Shown: one piece after another, positions 1-8,620 of the stretch | How the letters are laid out: the number at the start of each line of letters is the position of its first letter | Position numbering within the stretch: the stretch's first letter is position 1 | Made by a program: the position numbers and the translations under genes | Origin: Maribacter sp. MJ134 | GTDB lineage: Bacteria > Bacteroidota > Bacteroidia > Flavobacteriales > Flavobacteriaceae | Direction of reading: 5' to 3' | NCBI RefSeq assembly: GCF_003970695.1 | Contig: NZ_CP034570.1 | Span: 1,302,001-1,366,000 of the forward strand | Length of the DNA stretch: 64,000 bases | Notes under the pieces: model-generated | What the model was told of the DNA's origin: nothing | The model's input: the letters and a program-made list of their open reading frames with translations, nothing else | Databases searched by the model: none

Positions 1-922
1 GATTCTTATTCTTGGCAATTATGGAGTTTGCCGCGTTAACGATGTTTTTGGTAGAGCGATAATTCTGCTCCAAACGGTACATGCCTACGTTTTCATAATC
101 GCGCTGAAAATTTAAAATATTACTAATGTTCGCCCCTCTGAACGAATAGATACTTTGCGCATCGTCCCCTACCACACAGATATTTTGAAAACGATCGGCC
201 AAAGCCTTTACGATTAGATACTGGGAGTGATTCGTATCCTGGTACTCATCTACCAGAATATACCGGAACCGGTCTTGATACTTCATGAGAACATCGGGGA
301 AGCGGGTCAATAATTCATTAGTCCTGAGTAGTAAATCATCAAAATCCATGGCACCGGCCTTAAAGCACCGGTCTACATAATTCTGGTAAATATCCCCTAC
401 CCTTGGTCTTTTGGACATCGCATCTGCCTCCATGAGTTCAGGATTGTTAAAATAAGCCTTCACCGTGATAAGGCTGTTCTTAAAGGACGATATCCTGTTT
501 TGAATCTGCTTGTATTTATAAATGTCCTTATCAAGACCCATTTCTTTAATAATAGAAGCAATGAGTCTTTGCGAATCTTGTGTATCGTAAATCGTAAAAT
601 TACTTGGGTAGCCCAGTTTGTTACCATCAAAGCGTAGTAACTTGGCAAAAACCGAGTGAAAGGTACCCATCCAAAGGTTCTTAGCTTCAGACGTACCCAC
701 AATGTCCGCGATACGTTTTTTCATTTCGCGCGCGGCCTTGTTCGTAAAGGTCAAGGCCAAAATATTAAAGGAATCTACCCCCTGCGCCATCAAATGGGCT
801 ATTCTATAGGTAAGCACCCTTGTTTTGCCAGAACCTGCCCCGGCAATAACCATTAAGGGACCATCTTTATGTAAAACGGGTGCCTTCTGGGCTTCATTTA
901 ATTCATCTATAAACGTACTCAA
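1..922 (-). CDS. uvrD: UvrD/PcrA-type ATP-dependent DNA helicase (5' part only)
   Basis: Superfamily 1 3'-5' DNA helicase used in excision and mismatch repair. About 307 N-terminal residues are visible; the C-terminus lies beyond base 1. Translation of the minus strand shows the Q motif (NEAQKAP, residues 9-15), Walker A (AGAGSGKT, about 27-34), TFTNKAA, the Walker B box VDEYQDT and the QNYRST region, all in canonical order. The reading frame has a stop shortly upstream and no ATG before Walker A, so the start is taken as the TTG at 920-922 (MSTFIDELNEAQ). It is divergent from the DsrE-like gene. The family call is secure; whether it is best named UvrD or PcrA cannot be judged from the fragment. 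Confidence 0.93.
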   Translation of the reverse strand, partial: MSTFIDELNEAQKAPVLHKDGPLMVIAGAGSGKTRVLTYRIAHLMAQGVDSFNILALTFTNKAAREMKKRIADIVGTSEAKNLWMGTFHSVFAKLLRFDGNKLGYPSNFTIYDTQDSQRLIASIIKEMGLDKDIYKYKQIQNRISSFKNSLITVKAYFNNPELMEADAMSKRPRVGDIYQNYVDRCFKAGAMDFDDLLLRTNELLTRFPDVLMKYQDRFRYILVDEYQDTNHSQYLIVKALADRFQNICVVGDDAQSIYSFRGANISNILNFQRDYENVGMYRLEQNYRSTKNIVNAANSIIAKNKN

Positions 923-1053
923 TTCACTCTTAGTTTAGGAACGTGAATTTAGCCATTATAACGGGATGGCGGAAGCGCTATTTTTCAGAATTATGAACAA
1001 TAACTGGTATTTCCTTTCAATTTGAATATATTTAGCATCTTATTATCTAGAAA

Positions 1054-1605
1054 ATGCGTCGAAGACTATTAATGCCCTCTTTTTTTTACCTTTTCACCAT
1101 CGGAATTGTTACGAATTGCTTGGCTCAAGCAAAACAAAGTGGTCCGGTAATAGAAGAATTTGGAAAAGTATGGCGTATAGAAAACACGGATTTTAAAGTA
1201 GATACCACAAAGACCTACAAAGCCGTGTTTGACATCATGAACTCGCCTGAGGATGTTTCACAAAGAAATGCAAGCTTGGAAACAGCAGCTCGTTTTTTAA
1301 ATATGCACGCACAGAGCGGTATTCCTCTAAATCAGCTTAAAGTAGCGTTGGTTGTCCATAATAAGGCATCGAAAGATGTCATTACTTCTGAAGCCTACAA
1401 ACGTAAATACAATGTTGAAAACCCAAATGAGAAGATGCTACAAGAATTAATGGGCGCTGGCGCAGAAGTTATTTTTTGTGGACAATCTTCCGTTTCTAGG
1501 GATTTTCCAAAGGAAGAATTAATTGCCGGTGTACAGCTCTCCTTATCTGCCATGACGGCATTAATACAATTACAGAACGAGAATTATAGATTGATTAAAT
1601 TTTAA
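1054..1605 (+). CDS. Secreted DsrE-family protein
   Basis: A 183-residue protein with an N-terminal signal peptide (basic MRRRL, then a hydrophobic stretch ending near NCLAQA, about residue 26). The remainder matches the DsrE/DsrF-like fold: a KAVFDIM strand, a helix with ETAARFLNMHAQSGI, the strand LKVALVVHN, and a C-terminal part with GAEVIFCGQSS. The cysteine in IFCGQS sits where sulfur-relay DsrE proteins often carry a reactive cysteine. Bacteroidota have many exported DsrE-like proteins of unknown role. It is followed after 9 bases by an M20 hydrolase, so the two are probably co-transcribed. The fold is fairly clear, the function unknown. Confidence 0.8.
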   Translation: MRRRLLMPSFFYLFTIGIVTNCLAQAKQSGPVIEEFGKVWRIENTDFKVDTTKTYKAVFDIMNSPEDVSQRNASLETAARFLNMHAQSGIPLNQLKVALVVHNKASKDVITSEAYKRKYNVENPNEKMLQELMGAGAEVIFCGQSSVSRDFPKEELIAGVQLSLSAMTALIQLQNENYRLIKF

Positions 1606-1614
1606 ACATACACT

Positions 1615-2925
1615 ATGAGAAAATTAGGAGTATTGGCTTTATTGCTATTTGCCTTTTCCTTGCAAGCACAAGGACCCAATTTAAGTAAGGATTATGAGGC
1701 TATAGAAAGTAAGGTTATTGATTGGAGAAGAGATATCCACCAAAATCCAGAGTTAGGAAATCGCGAATTTAAAACTGCGGAGAAAATTGCCAAGCATCTG
1801 AAATCATTGGGTATTGAAGTACAAACAGGTGTTGCCCATACCGGTGTTGTAGGGCTACTAAAAGGTGACATGCCCGGTAAAGTTGTAGCCTTACGTGCCG
1901 ATATTGATGCGCTGCCCGTGACCGAGCGTAACGATTTGCCTTACAAATCTACCGTTACCTCTACCTTTATGGGCGAGGATGTTGGTGTAATGCATGCTTG
2001 TGGTCATGATACGCATACCGCTATTCTTATGGGTGTTGCAGAAGTCATGTCCAAAAACAAGGATAAAATCAAAGGCACCGTTAAGTTTATATTTCAACCC
2101 GCAGAGGAAGGTCCGCCACCTGGTGAAGAAGGTGGTGCTTTACTCATGGTAAAAGAAGGTGTTATGCAGAATCCAAAAGTAGATGCTATTTTTGGTTTAC
2201 ACATTAACTCCCAGACTCCGGTAGGTACTATTAGATACAAATCTGGCGGTACCATGGCCGCCGCTCAAAGCTTTACGATTAAAGTAAAAGGAAAACAAAG
2301 TCACGGTTCACAACCATGGAGCGGTGTTGACCCTATTTTGATAAGTGCCAAGATTATTGATGGACTGCAGACCATTATCAGTAGAGAAACAAACCTTACC
2401 AATGAAGCTGCCGTAATTACGGTAGGTAAGATTAAGAGTGGGGTACGTTTTAATATTATACCGGAAAGTGCGGAAATGATCGGGACCATTCGCACACTGG
2501 ATTATGATATGAAAGACAAACTGAACAAACGTATGGTAGAAATGGTGAGTACCATAGCCAAAGCCTATGGTGGTGAGGCTACCTGCGAAATCAAAGATGC
2601 TACGGATATTACCTATAATAACCCGGAATTGGTAGAACAGATGTTACCGACGATGAGACGCGTTGCAGGTGAGGCCAACATCCAAACCCAAAAAGCGATT
2701 ACGGGAGCGGAAGACTTTTCTTATTTCCAAAGAGAGGCTCCAGGTTTCTTCTTCTTTTTAGGGGGAATGACTCCCGGAAATACAGAATCATTTCCACATC
2801 ACACACCGGATTTTAAGATTGATGACAGTGATTTATTGTTAGGCGTAAGAACCTTGACAGAAATGAGCCTAGACTATTTGAACAGTGATAAAACACCACG
2901 GTTGGATACCAAACCGAAAGGATAA
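1615..2925 (+). CDS. Secreted M20-family amidohydrolase (peptidase)
   Basis: Zinc-type M20 peptidase of the aminoacylase/IAA-amino acid hydrolase branch (436 residues, normal length plus a signal peptide). N-terminal signal MRKLGVLALLLFAFSLQAQ implies export. Family signatures visible: RRDIHQNPELG near the N-terminus, ALRADIDALPV, HACGHDTHTAILMG with metal ligands Cys and His, PAEEGP with the catalytic Glu, GLHIN, and TGAEDFSYF near the C-terminus. These enzymes hydrolyse N-acyl amino acids or amino-acid conjugates; the substrate cannot be read from sequence. It lies 9 bases after the DsrE-like gene and 5 bases before the FMN glutamate-synthase-like gene, so an operon of three or four genes is likely. 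Confidence 0.92.
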   Translation: MRKLGVLALLLFAFSLQAQGPNLSKDYEAIESKVIDWRRDIHQNPELGNREFKTAEKIAKHLKSLGIEVQTGVAHTGVVGLLKGDMPGKVVALRADIDALPVTERNDLPYKSTVTSTFMGEDVGVMHACGHDTHTAILMGVAEVMSKNKDKIKGTVKFIFQPAEEGPPPGEEGGALLMVKEGVMQNPKVDAIFGLHINSQTPVGTIRYKSGGTMAAAQSFTIKVKGKQSHGSQPWSGVDPILISAKIIDGLQTIISRETNLTNEAAVITVGKIKSGVRFNIIPESAEMIGTIRTLDYDMKDKLNKRMVEMVSTIAKAYGGEATCEIKDATDITYNNPELVEQMLPTMRRVAGEANIQTQKAITGAEDFSYFQREAPGFFFFLGGMTPGNTESFPHHTPDFKIDDSDLLLGVRTLTEMSLDYLNSDKTPRLDTKPKG

Positions 2926-2930
2926 TATAG

Positions 2931-4484
2931 ATGTCAGAAATTGCAGCTCTATTAACTAGTCTCCCTTGGTGGACGTGGCTTGTTTTGTTTATCTTATTGG
3001 TGGCTATTTGGGATGTTTTTATCCAAAAACGGCACACCATAAAACACAACTTTCCCGTGGTGGGTCATTTGCGCTACTGGTTAGAAAGTATTGGCCCGGA
3101 AATGCGACAATATTTTGTTGCGAACAATAGGGAGGAACTACCCTTTAATCGAATAGAAAGAGGATGGATCTATGCCTCTGCCAAACAAGAGAACAATTAC
3201 GAAGGATTTGGCTCCGATAGGGATTTATACGCGCATCAACATGTTTTTGTAAAAAATAGAATGATGGCCTATCAAGCACCTGCGGGTCATCCTAATCTAG
3301 AGGACAAATCATTTATGCCCTGTGCCAAGGTCATGGGCGCTTATAATAAAAGAAAACGCCCGTACAGACCTGCGAGTATTATCAACGTTTCTGCCATGAG
3401 TTTTGGCTCCTTATCCGCAGCAGCGGTAGAAGCAATGAATAAGGGAGTATTTAAAGCTGGTGCATATCATAATACGGGAGAAGGCGGATTGTCTCCCTAT
3501 CATAAACAGGGGGGTGATGTAGTTTTTCATTTTGGCACAGGTTACTTCGGTGTACGTACCGAAGGTGGTAATTTCTCCATGGAAAAAATGAAAAAACTGG
3601 TGGCGGACAATCCTTGTATCAAAGCAATAGAGATAAAACTGTCGCAAGGGGCCAAACCTGGAAAGGGAGGCGTACTCCCAGGTGCAAAAATAACAGAGGA
3701 ACTTGCCGAAATACGTGGGGTTGAAGTGGGTAAAGACGTACTTTCTCCTGCCACACACAAAGCATTTTCCAACGTTCCTGAACTTATGGCCTTCATCGAG
3801 GATATTGCCCAAGAAACGGGACTTCCGGTCGGCATTAAAGGAGCCATAGGTAAGCTGGACCAATGGGAAGAATTGGCGGATTTGATGTTAAAAACAGGTA
3901 AAGGCCCTGATTTCATTACCGTAGATGGTGGTGAAGGGGGTACCGGTGCGGCCCCACCTTCCTTTGCAGATCACGTTTCCTTACCTTGGGTCTATGGTTT
4001 TTCTAGTTTGTATCGTGTCTTTCTAGATAGACAACTAACGGACCGTATCGTCTTCGTAGGGAGCGGTAAGTTGGGCTTTCCTGCGAAAGCGGCCATGGCC
4101 TTTGCCATGGGAGTAGACTGTATTAATGTTGCACGAGAGGCCATGATGAGTATTGGTTGCATTCAAGCACAGGTTTGCCATACCAATAGATGCCCTGCCG
4201 GCATTGCCACACAGAACAAGTGGTTGCAAAAAGGAGTTAACGTGCCTCTAAAGTCGGACAGACTAGCGCAATATTTTAAATCGTTCCGAAAAGAGTTTCT
4301 AGAAATTACCCACGCAGCGGGCTATGAACACCCGTGTCAGTTTACCATGGACGATATTCAGGTAAATGTTGATGACAACGACCTTAACCGTAGCCTAGCC
4401 TCTACTTACGGGTACAATAAAGTTAAAGTTGACTTCAAAGGTGTGGAAGAATTAAAAGACTGTTCGTATCTTGGCGGCAAATAA
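2931..4484 (+). CDS. Membrane-anchored FMN-binding glutamate synthase family protein
   Basis: 517 residues, corresponding to the central FMN/synthase domain of glutamate synthase (GltB type) as a stand-alone protein. An N-terminal hydrophobic segment (WWTWLVLFILLVAIWDVFI, about residues 12-30) suggests a membrane anchor. The catalytic barrel shows NTGEGGLSPYH, the long PGKGGVLPG loop, TVDGGEGGTGAAP, and the iron-sulfur cysteine cluster CIQAQVCHTNRCPAG typical of GltB. There is no glutaminase (GATase) domain, so it is not a complete GOGAT. Stand-alone members of this group are common and mostly uncharacterised. It sits 5 bases after the M20 amidohydrolase. Confidence 0.9.
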   Translation: MSEIAALLTSLPWWTWLVLFILLVAIWDVFIQKRHTIKHNFPVVGHLRYWLESIGPEMRQYFVANNREELPFNRIERGWIYASAKQENNYEGFGSDRDLYAHQHVFVKNRMMAYQAPAGHPNLEDKSFMPCAKVMGAYNKRKRPYRPASIINVSAMSFGSLSAAAVEAMNKGVFKAGAYHNTGEGGLSPYHKQGGDVVFHFGTGYFGVRTEGGNFSMEKMKKLVADNPCIKAIEIKLSQGAKPGKGGVLPGAKITEELAEIRGVEVGKDVLSPATHKAFSNVPELMAFIEDIAQETGLPVGIKGAIGKLDQWEELADLMLKTGKGPDFITVDGGEGGTGAAPPSFADHVSLPWVYGFSSLYRVFLDRQLTDRIVFVGSGKLGFPAKAAMAFAMGVDCINVAREAMMSIGCIQAQVCHTNRCPAGIATQNKWLQKGVNVPLKSDRLAQYFKSFRKEFLEITHAAGYEHPCQFTMDDIQVNVDDNDLNRSLASTYGYNKVKVDFKGVEELKDCSYLGGK

Positions 4485-4518
4485 AATCTAGTCCTATTCT
4501 TAATCAAATCGTATCATT

Positions 4519-5289
4519 ATGAAGAGAATTTTACTCCTTTCCATAGGTATCTTTTTATTTGTTTCAAATATACAGGCTCAGAAAAAGAGTGAATTGATAG
4601 CGCAAAATCAAGATTTAAAATATCGCTTGGATTCAGTGAACAGGATTGTTTCCAAAGCAATACAAGGAGAAAAAATAAGTGTATTAAAGGCTGATGAACT
4701 CCAAAATCAAGTAACGGAACTACAAGCGGCCAATGCCACCCTTTTAAAGAACCTGAACAGTTTTGCTGCGCTCTCTAGTCAGAATTCTGAAAACATAAAT
4801 AAGACCCTAGCGACATTAGAACGTAAGGAAGCCCAATTAAAGGGGCTTGTTAATGGTTTCGCTAGTGCCGACTCTACCGCTTTGGTGGTGCTGACCAATG
4901 CTAAAAAAACATTAGGTGAAAATGCCAAAGTACAAGTGAATGATGGTGTGGTCATTATTTCAGAAAAACTGGACTTTTTCTTCGCGGATGGTTTGGGCAC
5001 CAATCTTTTGGATACTTCCAAAGAGTGGTTAACGAACGTTGCAAAGCTTATCAATGCAAGTCCAAAAGCAGCCGTAACCATTACGGGCATGACAATAACC
5101 GGGGAGTTTGACATTGCTATGAATCAGGCCAATACCATTGCAGGGGTTTTGATAAAAGAAAAATCGGTAAGCGGTACCCGCTTAAATGTAAAAAGTGGAG
5201 ATGGTGGATTTAAAGAATCCATACAGATTAAGATACATCCAGACTACAAAGCTTTTTACGAAGGAGCTAAAGCCGATATGAAGAATTAA
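4519..5289 (+). CDS. Exported coiled-coil protein with OmpA-like C-terminal domain
   Basis: 256 residues. Signal peptide MKRILLLSIGIFLFVSNIQAQ. Residues about 22-110 are rich in heptad-like Leu/Ile with many Glu, Lys and Gln and predict a coiled coil. The C-terminal part (about 130-245) has the layout of an OmpA/MotB domain: VIISEKLDFFFADG, then LLDTSKEWLTNVAKLINASPKAAVTITG, then a segment with AMNQANTIAGVLI. The classical NxxLSxxRA motif is poorly kept, so peptidoglycan binding is an inference. It probably acts in the periplasm at the outer membrane. It follows the glutamate-synthase-like gene by 34 bases. Confidence 0.7.
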   Translation: MKRILLLSIGIFLFVSNIQAQKKSELIAQNQDLKYRLDSVNRIVSKAIQGEKISVLKADELQNQVTELQAANATLLKNLNSFAALSSQNSENINKTLATLERKEAQLKGLVNGFASADSTALVVLTNAKKTLGENAKVQVNDGVVIISEKLDFFFADGLGTNLLDTSKEWLTNVAKLINASPKAAVTITGMTITGEFDIAMNQANTIAGVLIKEKSVSGTRLNVKSGDGGFKESIQIKIHPDYKAFYEGAKADMKN

Positions 5290-5472
5290 TTAGCACCAGA
5301 ATTGCGCTGGTTATTCTGAAATAATTACTCATACTTTATTTGATTTTTTCAATAAGATATAATGTCCTATCGTTACCGTGCGATATCAGTATCAGTACTT
5401 TTCAATTTAAGTACTAATTTAAGAAATCCAAACTAAGGATTCTGTATAACGATACCATTCACCGGCTTCATC

Positions 5473-6048
5473 CTATTTACAAAAAATCAATTCCAAACCG
5501 TTTGGACTTCCCAAAAAGTAAGCGGAAATTGTGTGGTCTTGATTAAAAACAGGAACGGAGATACGAATGGCTTTGGTGTCATTAGTTAAAGAAATGTTAG
5601 AAGTCAAACTTTGAGGGTTCCATTTCAGTTTTTTGTCCGCCATGGTAGACATATAAACCCTGTCCCTTTCAAATAGAAAGTCAGATACTGAGAGTTTTAA
5701 ATTTAGATTAATACTGTCCAAGAGAACCCTTTTTCTTTCAACAGGTATTTCCTCACTAGATTCAATAGCTTTCGAGCTCTTAGCATTAGTTTGGTATATT
5801 TCAGTGCTATAGGCGTATGACACAAAAAGATGATATACTTCGTCCCTTATAAAATTAGCATTATATTGCTTGCTTATGTATGATCTTTCATAAATTTTCA
5901 TGGGGTTACTAGGATTAAGAACTAAGGTGGAATTAATAACCTTATACATTTCATTTTCCTGAGGTTTCACTAATTTGCTCGAAAGACAAGAATTCAAATT
6001 CAAGCTCAATATTGGGAGGACTATAGTTTTTCTTAAATTCAATCGCAT
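5473..6048 (-). CDS. Hypothetical lipoprotein
   Basis: 191 residues from the ATG at 6046-6048, chosen over an upstream in-frame start because it puts a short signal directly before a lipobox (SLNLNSC), so the protein is probably lipidated. No known domain is recognised. The C-terminal segment (SVPVFNQDHTISAYFLG...LELIF) resembles the end of the neighbouring lipoprotein (SFPVIMNTGNGTYGVFID...YIYIYRK) in the order of strands, so the two genes may be distant paralogues. It lies 56 bases downstream of that gene on the same strand. AT-rich. Function unknown. Confidence 0.6.
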   Translation of the reverse strand: MRLNLRKTIVLPILSLNLNSCLSSKLVKPQENEMYKVINSTLVLNPSNPMKIYERSYISKQYNANFIRDEVYHLFVSYAYSTEIYQTNAKSSKAIESSEEIPVERKRVLLDSINLNLKLSVSDFLFERDRVYMSTMADKKLKWNPQSLTSNISLTNDTKAIRISVPVFNQDHTISAYFLGSPNGLELIFCK

Positions 6049-6104
6049 CGTACACTTTTTGATAATAACAAACTGTTGTAAAAACGCTTTTAAATGACCC
6101 AATA

Positions 6105-6722
6105 CTAAACAAGATATAGCGTTGAACTACATAACTTCTTCCACTTTGCTCCAATTTTACGATAAATATAAATGTAGCCTCCTAAGGGAGTTTGGTCTAT
6201 AAAAACGCCATAAGTTCCATTACCTGTATTCATAATAACTGGAAAACTAATAAAGTGCACCGCTTTCTTCACCATACCTACATTCTGATAATCGGCATGT
6301 GTACCAATCTCATAGTTTAAAGCTTTAGGATTATCAAATTTAGAGGCATCTAATTGTACCACTTTTAAATTCATCATTTTTTTGTCTAAGTGCTTTTTAT
6401 CCATTGCGGTAAACAAACTACCTACGGGACATTTAACTATCTCTTCTTCATTTTGATAGTTGATATATTGGTCTAAACCATCCTTCAGGACATCACTATA
6501 ATAGTCACTGGAGACGTCGTAAGGATTATTTGTTTTGTAATAGAGGCTTCCTTGTACGCCCTCCATATTTTGGCCATAAACCATGTTTAATAGGTCATAG
6601 GCTATTTCGGAATTTGAGTTATTATCAGAAGATGGTTTCGACTGAGATTTACATGACACCATCGATATTAACAAGCACAACATTTGCACACAAAATTTAG
6701 CATTTATTACTCTTTGCTTCAT
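6105..6722 (-). CDS. Hypothetical lipoprotein
   Basis: 205 residues. Signal peptide with a lipobox (CLLISMVSCK, Cys about residue 24), then a Ser/Asn-rich linker. The C-terminal half contains HFISFPVIMNTGNGTYGVFI and ends in IYIYRKIGAKWKKL, a beta-rich pattern common in small flavobacterial lipoproteins of unknown function. Followed on the same strand by a second lipoprotein with a similar C-terminal pattern. About 270 bases without a gene lie upstream; no motif stands out there. Confidence 0.65.
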   Translation of the reverse strand: MKQRVINAKFCVQMLCLLISMVSCKSQSKPSSDNNSNSEIAYDLLNMVYGQNMEGVQGSLYYKTNNPYDVSSDYYSDVLKDGLDQYINYQNEEEIVKCPVGSLFTAMDKKHLDKKMMNLKVVQLDASKFDNPKALNYEIGTHADYQNVGMVKKAVHFISFPVIMNTGNGTYGVFIDQTPLGGYIYIYRKIGAKWKKLCSSTLYLV

Positions 6723-6995
6723 TATTTACATTTTGCTAATATTCTTGACTTACTTCGATACTTATGGATTGTATAATTGGATTTTGTCGGCTTTTAATTC
6801 ATTCTTAACTTTAATTTATGTCCAAAAAACAATTCTGTGACTGAAAGATAAAGATTACATGGAACTAAGAAAACAAAATCCTGTATGATTTTAATGTAGA
6901 AAAAATATGCATTTCATCGATTAGGTATTATAATAATTGATGAAATTGGTCGTTCTAAAGTCATAAATCAACTACTAATCCAGTAAATTTTAATA

Positions 6996-7514
6996 ATGAC
7001 ATCTGACCAAATTTTTCAACTATTCGCTTATTTATTGCCATCCGTGGTTACTGGGGCCATTGCCTTTTATTTCTTTAGAATGCATACCACAAACGAAGAA
7101 GGGAGAAGGCGTTTTCTATTGCATAAAGATTCTCAAAAAGACACTTTGCCTATTAGACTACAAGCGTATGAGCGCATGGCCTTGTTCTTAGAACGTATGG
7201 CATTACCAAGTTTAGTAGTTCGTGTGGCTCCGATAACAAAGGACAAAGCTGCATATGAGAATTTATTGATAAAAAGTATTGAAACGGAGTTTGACCATAA
7301 CCTGTCCCAACAAATTTACATGACGGACGAGTGTTGGAATATCATTAAGGCCGCAAAAAATGCTACCGTACAAATGATACGTAAGGCCGCGATGAGCGAA
7401 ACGGAAACAGCGGACAAACTCAGAGAAGATATTTTAACGGAAACTATGGAAAAAGCTTCTCCGTCCGCCACGGCATTGGCTTTTGTTAAAAAGGAACTGG
7501 GAGAGCTTTGGTAA
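6996..7514 (+). CDS. Small membrane-anchored protein of unknown function
   Basis: 172 residues. A single N-terminal membrane segment (LFAYLLPSVVTGAIAFYFFRM, about residues 8-28) is followed by a cytoplasmic, mostly helical region beginning with EEGRRRFLLHKDSQKDTLPIRLQAYERMALFLERM. Proteins with this plan occur widely in Flavobacteriia next to core genes and have no assigned role. It stands alone between lipoprotein genes and the patatin gene. The coding call is supported by normal codon use and a clean ATG; no function is offered. Confidence 0.75.
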   Translation: MTSDQIFQLFAYLLPSVVTGAIAFYFFRMHTTNEEGRRRFLLHKDSQKDTLPIRLQAYERMALFLERMALPSLVVRVAPITKDKAAYENLLIKSIETEFDHNLSQQIYMTDECWNIIKAAKNATVQMIRKAAMSETETADKLREDILTETMEKASPSATALAFVKKELGELW

Positions 7515-7630
7515 GAAAAGCCAAGTGTAAGTGCAAGAGTAAATTTCAGATACTAAAATTATATCCTCAGACCACAAAACTCACAAACCATCTAATGCCT
7601 ACTGTTTACTTCCTACTTCAAACTACTTAC

Positions 7631-7651
7631 TGATTACTGATTACTGATTAC
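7631..7651. repeat. Three tandem copies of TGATTAC
   Basis: Three perfect head-to-tail copies of the 7-mer TGATTAC, set in a longer low-complexity stretch (about 7598-7700) built of variations on TACT/GATTACT/TAACTA. It fills the convergent gap between the small membrane protein and the patatin gene. Confidence 0.9.
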
Positions 7652-7705
7652 TAACTATTAAATACTGACAAAAGACTACTAGCTAATAACTACCGACTAC
7701 AAAAG

Positions 7706-8620
7706 TTATTCATTCTCATTCGGCTCAATTGGGTTGGTTTCCTCATTTTTATTCTTAGCGTACAGATACCCCCTTTTCCACCACAATGTCATTTTATCTT
7801 TATCGAATATGAGAGAATTTGTGGTTAATATGGTCGGCGTATAATACAGGTTAATAATAGCATTATGTTGGTTGGCCACTAATTTTCCTATACGTATGTT
7901 CTGATTTTCAATACGGTCCAGAATAAAGCTTAACATAGTGGTTAAAAGTTCAAACGGATTCCTTGAAGGCATGCGGTTCATATAATTCACTTCGGTATGT
8001 AATACCACAACATCTACCTCTGTGGCGCCTCTTTTTATGGCCTCTTCTATAGGCACGATACTGCCCAGACCACCATCGGCATATTCGCATCCATTTTTAC
8101 GTACCAAACTCATAAATGGGGTATAGTTAGATGAAATCCAAATCCAGTCGCAGAATTCATCATAAGTACACTCGTCTATAGACTTATATTCTACTTGGTT
8201 CAAAGACAAATTGGAGACCGTAACCACAACATCCTTATTACTTTCTTGAAGTTCCTTAAACTCGGCCACCGTAAGACTGTTCCTAATGAGGTCTCTAAGA
8301 TTCTCACTTTCTCCAAAGGTTTTCTTTCCTCGGATAAGATTCTTAAGCACGTTCCAATGATTTATGGATATTTCATTGATGCCGTATTTTTTACGAACTA
8401 CGAACGGACAGTTATTGAATATGGTCTTTTGGTTTACGTTGGAGTAGATTTCCTTGATTTTATCAACCTTACCCAAAGCCAAATGCGAAATAAGCAAGCT
8501 ACCTGTAGAGGTTCCTACGAAAAGGTCGTACTTTTTGCCCGATTCTTGTATTAGAAACTGGGCCACTCCGCCGGCAAAGGCTCCTTTGCTTCCGCCTCCT
8601 GAAATGACTAATGCTCTCAT
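7706..8620 (-). CDS. Patatin-like phospholipase
   Basis: 304 residues. Has the complete patatin signature: the oxyanion loop GGGSKG (residues 8-13), the nucleophile elbow GTSTG (36-40, Ser38) and the catalytic Asp in DGG (182-184). Such proteins are acyl hydrolases acting on phospholipids or other lipid esters. No signal peptide is visible, so it is probably cytoplasmic or peripherally membrane-bound. The start codon overlaps the stop of the upstream aminopeptidase gene (ATGA), so translation is probably coupled. The substrate is unknown. Confidence 0.93.
   Translation of the reverse strand: MRALVISGGGSKGAFAGGVAQFLIQESGKKYDLFVGTSTGSLLISHLALGKVDKIKEIYSNVNQKTIFNNCPFVVRKKYGINEISINHWNVLKNLIRGKKTFGESENLRDLIRNSLTVAEFKELQESNKDVVVTVSNLSLNQVEYKSIDECTYDEFCDWIWISSNYTPFMSLVRKNGCEYADGGLGSIVPIEEAIKRGATEVDVVVLHTEVNYMNRMPSRNPFELLTTMLSFILDRIENQNIRIGKLVANQHNAIINLYYTPTILTTNSLIFDKDKMTLWWKRGYLYAKNKNEETNPIEPNENE

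Noticed and set aside
3411-3863. 150-codon antisense frame within the glutamate-synthase-like gene.
   Set aside because: Opposite an intact conserved gene and without any recognisable motif; a shadow frame.
5290-5472. Terminator between the convergent OmpA-like and lipoprotein genes (ACCAG-AATTGCG-CTGGT).
   Set aside because: Only a 5-bp stem and no T-run.
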